This document shows, in pieces, positions 1-5,301 of a stretch of DNA of 6,165 nucleotides. The notes under the pieces are model-generated. The model had not been told where the DNA came from. It ran no database searches and saw only the letters and a list, made by a program, of their open reading frames with translations. The stretch spans positions 1-6,165 of the forward strand of contig JAKVCE010000140.1 of NCBI GenBank assembly GCA_022447405.1, read 5' to 3'. Position numbers and translations under genes: made by a program. The DNA is from Planctomycetota bacterium. GTDB taxonomy: Bacteria > Planctomycetota > UBA1135 > GCA-002686595. Every line of letters starts with the position of its first letter. The first letter of the stretch is position 1.

Positions 1-128
1 GCGGCCTCGGCGGCGCCATGGCCCCGGCTTGGTTCGGCTTCCTCCCCGTCATGTGGGGCTTCCTCGCCGGGATCGCCGGCGCGGTGGTCGGGACGCTCTC
101 GAGCGCTGAGAGAGCGGTGAAGGCCTAG
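1..128 (+). CDS. C-terminal end of an unrecognised hydrophobic protein (partial)
   Basis: Frame 3 (codons from base 3) is open from the window edge to a TAG at 126-128 and gives about 41 residues. The segment is rich in Gly, Ala, Phe, Trp and Val (for example AWFGFLPVMWGFLAGIAGAV) and ends in a short polar tail, SSAERAVKA. This reads like one long or two short membrane helices at the C-terminus of a membrane protein. An internal ATG at 18 could in principle start a 36-residue peptide, but no ribosome binding site is visible before it, so a fragment of a longer gene starting outside the window is more likely. No family can be named from so little sequence. It ends 64 bases before the aldehyde dehydrogenase, on the same strand, so the two could be cotranscribed. 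Confidence 0.45.
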   Translation, partial: GLGGAMAPAWFGFLPVMWGFLAGIAGAVVGTLSSAERAVKA

Positions 129-181
129 CAGGGCGAAGCGGCGCACTTCCTGTACCCTCAGCACTCCACAGCACGCCAACC

Positions 182-186
182 AAGGA
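182..186 (+). promoter_or_regulatory. Ribosome binding site for the GTG-started aldehyde dehydrogenase
   Basis: AAGGA lies 6 bases before the GTG at 193-195. It supports the non-ATG start: there is no ATG in frame nearby, and the protein from this GTG begins directly with the usual short N-terminal strand of the family (residues NPYDDSVV). Confidence 0.6.
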
Positions 187-192
187 CCGCCC

Positions 193-1557
193 GTGACCCT
201 CGTCTGCAAGAACCCCTACGACGACTCCGTCGTCTGTGAGCTCCCCTTCGATGACGACGCCTCGCTCGAGGCGAAGCTCTCCGCCGCGGTCTCCGCGCAG
301 GCAGAGTGGCGCTACGTCCCGCTTGAGGAGCGCATCGCGCGAGCGGTCGCCTGCCTGGACTGGTTCCGCGAGAGCGCCGACATGATGGCGGAGGCCGTCG
401 CGAAGCAGATGGGCAAGCCGCTCGCGCACGCACGCGGCGAGGTGAACACGATGCTCTCCCGGGCCGAGCACATGGCCTCCATCGCGCCCGATGTCCTCGC
501 CTCAGACGTCCTCCCGGCTGAAGAGGGCTTCGAACTCATGACGCACCACGTCCCCCACGGCGTGGTCTTCGACGTCGCGGCCTGGAACTACCCGCTCCTG
601 ATCCCGATCAACGTCGTGTTCCCTGCGCTCCTCGCCGGCAACTCGGTCCTCATCAAGCACTCGGCGCGCACCCCGCTCTGCGGCCAGCACTTCGAGGAGG
701 CCTTCCGCGCCCTCGGTGAGGGGCTCGTGGCGAACGTCATCGTCAACCACGCGCAGACCTCGGCGCTCATCGCAGACAGCCGCATCGGCCACGTCTCCTT
801 CACCGGCTCGGTCGGCGGCGGACACGCCGTGCAGCGCGCCATGAGTGAGCGCTTCATCGACGCCGGCCTCGAGCTCGGCGGCAAGGACCCGGCCTACGTC
901 GCGCCTGACATCGACGTGGAGTTCGCCGCGGCCAACCTCGTCGACGGCGCCTGCTTCAACGCGGGGCAATCTTGCTGCGCGGTGGAGCGCGTCTACGTCC
1001 ACGAGTCAGTGCACGCCGAGTTCCTCGAGCGCGCCAAAGCCCACCTCGACGCCTACGTCCTCGGTGACCCCATGGACGACGCCACGACGATGGGACCCCT
1101 CGCGAACGCGGGCTCCATCGAGACCCTCGAGGCCCACGTCGCAGACGCCCTCTCCCGCGGCGCGACCTGCCTCACGGGCGGCGCGGCGAGGGACGGTCGC
1201 TTCTATGAGCCGACCCTCATCGACGGCTGCCCCAACGACTCAGCCATCATGCAGGAGGAGAGCTTCGGCCCGCTCCTCCCTGTCCTCAAGGTGTCGAGCG
1301 ACGACGAGGCCATAGCCCACTTCAACGACACCGACTTCGGCCTCACGGCCTCCGTGTGGACCACCGACCGCGACCGCGCCCGCCGCTTCGCCGAGCATCA
1401 CGACACCGGCACGGTCTTCCAGAACCGCTGCGACTTCGCCGACCCCTCGCTCCCCTGGACCGGCTTCCGCGACACCGGTCGCGGCGCCTCCCTCTCGCCC
1501 TACGGCCTCCTCGCCCTCACGAAGCGCAAGTCCACGCACTTCCGCACGGCGCCGTAA
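193..1557 (+). CDS. NAD(P)-dependent aldehyde dehydrogenase
   Basis: This is a complete 454-residue member of the aldehyde dehydrogenase superfamily, slightly shorter than the usual 475-495. It oxidises an aldehyde to a carboxylate in the cytoplasm using NAD(P)+. Visible landmarks are AWNYP with the oxyanion Asn132 (most relatives have PWN), cofactor-binding Lys155 in VLIKHS, SFTGS at 202-206, the general base Glu227 in LELGGK, the catalytic Cys261 in GQSCC, and EESFGP at 355-360 with Glu356. All catalytic residues are present. The KHSARTPLCGQ and GQSCCAVERVYV stretches resemble succinate-semialdehyde-type and gamma-glutamyl-aldehyde-type enzymes. The gene faces the permease/SDR/GS-like group and ends 9 bases from it. 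From that context I infer a substrate such as a gamma-glutamyl aminoaldehyde (PuuC- or IpuH-like role), but sequence alone does not settle the substrate. Confidence 0.9.
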   Translation: MTLVCKNPYDDSVVCELPFDDDASLEAKLSAAVSAQAEWRYVPLEERIARAVACLDWFRESADMMAEAVAKQMGKPLAHARGEVNTMLSRAEHMASIAPDVLASDVLPAEEGFELMTHHVPHGVVFDVAAWNYPLLIPINVVFPALLAGNSVLIKHSARTPLCGQHFEEAFRALGEGLVANVIVNHAQTSALIADSRIGHVSFTGSVGGGHAVQRAMSERFIDAGLELGGKDPAYVAPDIDVEFAAANLVDGACFNAGQSCCAVERVYVHESVHAEFLERAKAHLDAYVLGDPMDDATTMGPLANAGSIETLEAHVADALSRGATCLTGGAARDGRFYEPTLIDGCPNDSAIMQEESFGPLLPVLKVSSDDEAIAHFNDTDFGLTASVWTTDRDRARRFAEHHDTGTVFQNRCDFADPSLPWTGFRDTGRGASLSPYGLLALTKRKSTHFRTAP

Positions 1558-1566
1558 CGCCCCCCT

Positions 1567-2556
1567 TCACTCACCGCGGACGGCCGTCTCTTCCTCGGGG
1601 GCGAGGACGAGGTGGTGGCGGCCGTGGAGGGCGAAGTAGAGGAGGCCGAGCGCGTACCAGATGGCCGCGCCGATGACGACCCGCTGGTAGACCTCGTCGA
1701 CGATGAAGAGAGCGACCAGGGTCACGGCGGAGATGACGAGCGCGGCCAAGGCGCCGGGGATGCCGACGGGGCTCCGGTAAGGCCGCTCCATGTCCGGCTT
1801 CTTGAGGCGCAGCAGGATGAAGGAGGCCATCTGCAGGATGTAGGAGAGCACCGCGCCGAAGACGGCCATGTTGAGGAGGACCGCGCCGACCGGGTGATCG
1901 TCACCGAGGAGGTGGATCGTGAGCGCGACCGCGTAGCCGAGGGCTGCGCCGACGAGGAGCGCGACCCAGGGCGTCTTCCTCGTCGAGTGCGTGAGCGAGA
2001 GCGCGCGCGGGAAGTAGCCCGCGCGGCTGAGCGAGTAGATCTGCCTGCCGTAGGCGTAGATGATCGTGTGGAAGCTCGCGATGAGGCCCGCGACGGCGAC
2101 GAGGGCGAGCGCCTTGCTGCCGACGCCCTCACCAAAGATCGCCTGGAAGCCGAGGAAGAGCGGCTCGTCGGAGTCCGCGATCCCCGCCGCGCCGGGCGCG
2201 ATGGCGGTGTTCAAGAAGAGCGTCAGGAAGGCGCAGACGGTGAGCGTCGCGAGGCCGAGGAGGATGCCCCGCGGCATGTCGCGCTTGGGGTCATGGGACT
2301 CCTCCGCCGCGAGCGGCAGCTCCTCGATGGCGAGGAAGAACCAGATCGCGAAGGGGAGCGCCGCCAAGACGCCCTTCCAGCCGAAGGGGAGCCACGCGGT
2401 CCCGCCCTCTTCAGGTGGGATCGTGAGCGCCCACTGGTCGAAGTCCACGAGGGTCGCGGCGCCGACGTAGAACACGACCAGGATCGCGAGGGCGAGCAGC
2501 GTGATGAACACGGAGAAACGGAAGGAGATCTCGACGCCCCAGATGTTCAGGCCCAC
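1567..2556 (-). CDS. Permease C-terminal fragment (about 329 aa)
   Basis: This is the downstream open frame of the interrupted permease, from the first possible start after the amber codon (GTG at 2556-2554) to TGA at 1569-1567. The frame is already open for 12 further codons (APLWWLLAYGAF) that look like part of the protein's own membrane helix, and no purine-rich ribosome binding site precedes the GTG. Independent initiation is therefore poorly supported. It contains the remaining membrane segments and the APC signature regions. Confidence 0.55.
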   Translation of the reverse strand: MGLNIWGVEISFRFSVFITLLALAILVVFYVGAATLVDFDQWALTIPPEEGGTAWLPFGWKGVLAALPFAIWFFLAIEELPLAAEESHDPKRDMPRGILLGLATLTVCAFLTLFLNTAIAPGAAGIADSDEPLFLGFQAIFGEGVGSKALALVAVAGLIASFHTIIYAYGRQIYSLSRAGYFPRALSLTHSTRKTPWVALLVGAALGYAVALTIHLLGDDHPVGAVLLNMAVFGAVLSYILQMASFILLRLKKPDMERPYRSPVGIPGALAALVISAVTLVALFIVDEVYQRVVIGAAIWYALGLLYFALHGRHHLVLAPEEETAVRGE

Positions 2557-2592
2557 GAAGGCGCCGTAGGCGAGGAGCCACCAGAGCGGCGC

Positions 2593-2595
2593 CTA
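2593..2595 (-). other. In-frame TAG (amber) codon inside the permease
   Basis: On the - strand the codons read GAC GCC TAG GCG CCG CTC TGG TGG, that is D-A-stop-A-P-L-W-W, in a loop between membrane segments. One base change from CAG (Gln), TGG (Trp), GAG (Glu) or AAG (Lys) would produce it. The GS-like gene ends with TAG (3840-3838), and so does the partial gene at 126-128, so TAG serves as an ordinary stop here and genome-wide reassignment is unlikely. Confidence 0.85.
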
Positions 2596-3018
2596 GGCGT
2601 CAGGCGTCCCGAAGATCGCGCCGAGGTAGCCGCCGATCCCCACCACGATCACCGCCGGCGTGAGGATGTACTCCATGTTCTCCGCGAGCCCGGTGATGTA
2701 GCCGCCCCACGGCCCCATCGAAGAGCGCGCGAAGGAGTAGGCGCCGCCCGTGTGCGGCAGCGCGGGCGACATCTCGGCGATCGAGTAGCAGAGGCCCGCG
2801 TACATCACGGCCACCACGAGGGTCGCGATGAAGAGGCCGCCGAAGCCGCCCGCGGCGAGGCCGAAGTTCCAGCCGAAGAAGTCGCCTGAGATGACCGCGC
2901 CCACGCCGAGAGCCCAGAGGTGGAACACCCGCGCGAAGGGCTTCAGCTGACGCTTCTCGAAGTAGGCGTCGCCTACCTCCTCATAGCTGACACCCTGGGT
3001 CTTGAGGTCCTTCGTCAT
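2593..3018 (-). CDS. Permease N-terminal fragment (141 aa, up to the amber codon)
   Basis: This is the upstream open frame of the interrupted permease. It would encode a cytoplasmic tail of about 35 residues (MTKDLKTQGVSYEEVGDAYF onward), then three hydrophobic segments at roughly 36-58, 63-85 and 110-136, with SIAEMSPALPHTGGAYSFAR between the second and third, a typical APC loop. Three helices cannot form an APC transporter, so this product alone should not transport. If the TAG is real and not read through, this is the only part translated from the operon ribosome entry. Confidence 0.7.
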   Translation of the reverse strand: MTKDLKTQGVSYEEVGDAYFEKRQLKPFARVFHLWALGVGAVISGDFFGWNFGLAAGGFGGLFIATLVVAVMYAGLCYSIAEMSPALPHTGGAYSFARSSMGPWGGYITGLAENMEYILTPAVIVVGIGGYLGAIFGTPDA

Positions 3019-3031
3019 CGGCGCTCGGGGC

Positions 3032-3805
3032 TCACTCCGGCGTGACGTAGGCGCTCGTGATGCCGCCGTCCACGAGGAACTCGGTGCCCGTCACGTAGGT
3101 CGAGTCGTCGCTCGCGAGGAAGAGCGCGGCCTTCGCCATCTCGGCGGCCTCGCCGAAGCGACCCATCGGGACGTGGACGAGGCGGCGCTGCTTCTTCTCC
3201 TCTGTGTCGAGGAAGTCCATCAGCATCTTCGTATGCAGGGGCCCAGGGCAGAGGGCGTTCACGCGGATGTTCTCGCGCGCGTGGATCACGGCGAGCTCCC
3301 GCGTCATCGCGAGCACCGCGCCCTTCGAGGAGGTGTAGGCGAGCTGAGGCGTCGCTGCGCCCAGGTGCGCGACGAAGGAGGCCGTGTTGATGATCGTGCC
3401 GCCGCCGGCGCGCTTGAGCGCGGGGATCCCGTACTTGCAGCCGAAGAAGACGCCCTTCACGTTGATCGCCATCGTGAGGTCCCAGATGTCCTCGGTGGTC
3501 GACTCCGCGTCTCCGTCATCGCCGAGCATCACGCCGGCGTTGTTGAAGAGGCAGGTGAGCTTGCCGTAGGTCTCTTCGGCGCAGCGGATCATGGCCTCAC
3601 AGTCCTCAGCCTTCGAGACGTCCGCGCGCATGAAGACCGCGTCGCCGCCGGCCGCCTTGATCTCTTCGACGACGGCCGCGCCCTTCTCCTCGTCCACATC
3701 GGTCAGGACGCAGCGCGCGCCCTCCGAGGTGAAGAGCAGCCCAGCCTCTCGTCCGATCCCTCCTGCGCCGCCTGTGATGACGGCGACCTGATTCTCCAGT
3801 CGCAT
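3032..3805 (-). CDS. Short-chain dehydrogenase/reductase (classical SDR, NAD-type)
   Basis: This is a complete 257-residue classical SDR, a soluble Rossmann-fold oxidoreductase. Visible motifs are the cofactor loop TGGAGGIG (11-18), Asp36 at the end of the second strand, which normally selects NAD(H) over NADP(H), NNAG (88-91), and the catalytic tetrad Asn115, Ser143, Tyr157 and Lys161 (YTSSK). PG at 187-188 and TGTEFLVDGG (239-248) complete the pattern. The start at 3805 is chosen because GAGGAG precedes it by 3 bases and the protein then begins right at the first beta strand (NQVAVITGG). A longer in-frame extension upstream into the GS-like gene is only its shadow. It sits between the GS-like and permease genes (gaps 32 and 13 bases). 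Oxidation of a gamma-glutamyl amino alcohol is my inference; general labels such as 3-oxoacyl-ACP reductase or cyclopentanol dehydrogenase would fit the sequence equally well. Confidence 0.9.
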   Translation of the reverse strand: MRLENQVAVITGGAGGIGREAGLLFTSEGARCVLTDVDEEKGAAVVEEIKAAGGDAVFMRADVSKAEDCEAMIRCAEETYGKLTCLFNNAGVMLGDDGDAESTTEDIWDLTMAINVKGVFFGCKYGIPALKRAGGGTIINTASFVAHLGAATPQLAYTSSKGAVLAMTRELAVIHARENIRVNALCPGPLHTKMLMDFLDTEEKKQRRLVHVPMGRFGEAAEMAKAALFLASDDSTYVTGTEFLVDGGITSAYVTPE

Positions 3806-3808
3806 GGG

Positions 3809-3814
3809 CTCCTC
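3809..3814 (-). promoter_or_regulatory. Ribosome binding site of the SDR gene
   Basis: On the - strand the 32-base spacer after the GS-like stop carries two copies of CGAGGAG ten bases apart. The nearer GAGGAG lies 3 bases before the SDR ATG. This fixes the SDR start and fits translation from a polycistronic message. Confidence 0.6.
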
Positions 3815-3837
3815 GCCTCTCCTCGTTTGTTGTTGAG

Positions 3838-5211
3838 CTAGATCTGCTCGAAGTAACGGTCGCGCTCCCAGTCGGTGACGGCGCGCTCGTAGGCGGCGCG
3901 CTCGTTCTCCATGTGGTGCACGTAGTGATCGACGACCTCCGCCCCGAAGGCCTCGCGAGCAAAGTCGCTCGAGCGGAAGGACGCGATGGCGTCTCCCATC
4001 TGAGTGGGGAGCTTGCCAGCCGTGGCCTTGTAGGCGTCGCCTCTCAGCATCGCCGGGGGCTCGGTCTGGTTCTTGATGCCGTCTAGGCCTGAGGCCAGCG
4101 CCGCAGCGAAGGCCAGGTAGGGGTTGCAGTCCGCGCCGGGGATGCGGCACTCGATGCGCAGGCTCGAGCCCTCACCCACGATGCGGAAGCCCGCGGTGCG
4201 GTTGTCGTAGCTCCAGGCGAGCGTCGTCGGCGCCCAAGAGGCGGACTGATAGCGCTTGTAGGCGTTCACGGTGCTCGCGTACATCGCCAGGACCTCCGGC
4301 GCGCGCTTCATCCAGCCGCCCAGGAACCAGCGGAACTGATCCGTGCACTCGATCCCCTCGTAGTCCGTGTCGCCGGCGAAGGCGTTGGAGTCCTCAGACC
4401 AGAGCGAGAGGTGGATGTGACAGCTCGAGCCAGCCTGATCCGTCCACGGCTTCGCCATGAAGGTGACGCTCTGCTCCATCTGGTCGGCGACCTCTTTGAC
4501 GCACTGCTTGTAGATGACGTGACGATCAGCCATCGAGAGCGCGTCGGTGTAGCGCACGTTGATCTCGTGCTGGCCGTGCCCCCACTCGCCCTTGGAGTTC
4601 TCGACGGGGACGCCAGAGTCGCGCAGGTGGCGGCGGACAGCGCCCACGAAGGGCTCCTCGCGAGCGGTCTGCAGGACGTGATAGTCCTCGATGTAGTAGC
4701 CAGCTGGGTTGAGGTCGCGGTAGCCCTTCTTCGCCGCGTCGCGGAAGGTGTCCTGGTAGATGTAGAACTCGAGCTCGGAGGCGGCCATCGCCGTGAAGCC
4801 CATCTCGGTGGCCCGCTCGACCTGACGGCGGAGGAGGCTGCGCGGCGCCTCAGCCACAGGGCCGGCGCCGTCGCGCTCGACGTCGCAGAGGACCATCGCG
4901 GTCTTGTCCATCCAGCTCGCCTGGCGCAGGGTGCTCATGTCCGGGTGCAGGTGGAAGTCACCGTAGCCGGCCTCCCAGTTCGCCAGGCCGTAGCCCTCGA
5001 TGGGCTCCATCTCCATGTCCACCGTGAGCAGGTAGTTGCACGCGTGGGTCCCGTCTTCGACGGCGGAGTCGAGGAAGAAGCCAGCGTCGAAGCGCTTGCC
5101 GACGAGGCGCCCGTAGACATCGGTGAAGGCCACGACGACGGTGTCGATCTCTCCAGCGGCGACGAGGCGGGTCAGGTCTTCGACTGAGAGCATTCCTTGG
5201 GGTTCAGACAT
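3838..5211 (-). CDS. Glutamine synthetase family enzyme, probable gamma-glutamylamide synthetase
   Basis: This is a complete 457-residue member of the GS family. It should ligate glutamate to an amine with ATP in the cytoplasm. Visible conserved residues are Glu146 and Glu148 (SELEFY), Glu209 and Glu216 (GEWGHGQHEIN), His265 (CHIHLSL), Arg320 (NAYKRY), Arg338 (DNRTAGFRI), and Glu354 and Arg356 (RIECRIPGAD), so the metal, ATP and glutamate sites look intact. The ammonium-site features of true GS are absent: there is no DGSS loop near residues 42-55, and the flap glutamate (Glu327 in enteric GS) is Trp326 in SASWAPTTLAW. The adenylylation loop NLYDLPPEE is missing. This pattern belongs to PuuA, IpuC and Streptomyces GlnA4, which use putrescine, isopropylamine/alaninol and ethanolamine. 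AGGA lies 6 bases before the ATG. The downstream SDR and ethanolamine-type permease favour an amino-alcohol substrate. Confidence 0.88.
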   Translation of the reverse strand: MSEPQGMLSVEDLTRLVAAGEIDTVVVAFTDVYGRLVGKRFDAGFFLDSAVEDGTHACNYLLTVDMEMEPIEGYGLANWEAGYGDFHLHPDMSTLRQASWMDKTAMVLCDVERDGAGPVAEAPRSLLRRQVERATEMGFTAMAASELEFYIYQDTFRDAAKKGYRDLNPAGYYIEDYHVLQTAREEPFVGAVRRHLRDSGVPVENSKGEWGHGQHEINVRYTDALSMADRHVIYKQCVKEVADQMEQSVTFMAKPWTDQAGSSCHIHLSLWSEDSNAFAGDTDYEGIECTDQFRWFLGGWMKRAPEVLAMYASTVNAYKRYQSASWAPTTLAWSYDNRTAGFRIVGEGSSLRIECRIPGADCNPYLAFAAALASGLDGIKNQTEPPAMLRGDAYKATAGKLPTQMGDAIASFRSSDFAREAFGAEVVDHYVHHMENERAAYERAVTDWERDRYFEQI

Positions 5212-5301
5212 GGGTGGTCCTCATGGAGGAGGTGGGAGAGTCTCAGCATAGCCCAATTCAGGGTCCACACCTCGCGCGGACGGGCTGACCCCTCGCTGGG
5301 A
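5212..5301 (-). promoter_or_regulatory. Spacer upstream of the GS-like operon, possible weak promoter
   Basis: This 90-base gap between the sulfatase stop and the GS-like start is the largest one inside the - strand gene group and the natural place for an operon promoter. A -10-like TATGCT is read on the - strand at 5250-5245, about 35 bases before the start codon. No good -35 element lies at the expected 16-18 base spacing. No clear operator palindrome or terminator hairpin with a T-run is visible, so readthrough from the sulfatase gene is also possible. Confidence 0.25.
5218..5221 (-). promoter_or_regulatory. Ribosome binding site of the GS-like gene
   Basis: AGGA on the - strand lies 6 bases before the ATG at 5211. 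It supports that start over the in-frame Met7. Confidence 0.55.

Larger units (their letters stand above)
1567..3018 (-). pseudogene. Ethanolamine-type APC permease interrupted by an in-frame amber codon
   Basis: Reading the - strand from ATG 3018 to TGA 1567 gives 483 codons in one frame, with a single TAG at codon 142 (bases 2593-2595). Homology-like features continue on both sides without a frame change. The first membrane segment, GVGAVISGDFFGWNFGLAAG (residues 39-58), is typical of ethanolamine permeases (Eat type) of the amino acid-polyamine-organocation superfamily. After the stop come the APC hallmarks AAEESHDPKRDMPRGI (about 237-252), YGRQIYSLSRAGYFPRALS (about 323-341) and RPYRSPVGIPG (about 412-422). 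Length and about 12 hydrophobic segments match an intact inner-membrane importer. The gene starts 13 bases after the SDR stop, so it is probably translated from the same transcript; its own ribosome binding site is weak. It may be a fresh pseudogene, a sequencing or assembly error, or a readthrough case. Alternative substrates are other amines or amino acids. Confidence 0.8.

Noticed and set aside
1546..1588. Palindromes ACGGCGCCGT (1546-1555) and GACGGCCGTC (1579-1588) as a bidirectional terminator
   Set aside because: They are loopless GC palindromes inside the two coding ends and are not followed by a T-run; such short palindromes are expected in GC-rich sequence.
2593..2595. Pyrrolysine or genome-wide amber reassignment explaining the TAG
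   Set aside because: The GS-like gene ends at TAG and so does the partial gene at 128; permeases are not known pyrrolysine proteins and no pyl gene is in the window.
1612..2889. A 425-codon open frame on the + strand across the permease, passing through the amber site without a stop
   Set aside because: It is antisense to a strongly supported membrane protein. Its product is a low-complexity run of Glu, Asp, Arg and Ala typical of a high-GC shadow frame.
3806..4150. Upstream extension of the SDR frame into the GS-like gene, suggesting a longer fusion protein
   Set aside because: The extension is Arg/Pro/Gly-rich with no domain, overlaps the well-supported GS C-terminus, and the ATG at 3805 has a good ribosome binding site.
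4411..5187. A 258-codon open frame on the + strand opposite the GS-like gene
   Set aside because: Shadow of the GS-like gene; Val/Leu/Arg/Glu-rich with no recognisable motif.
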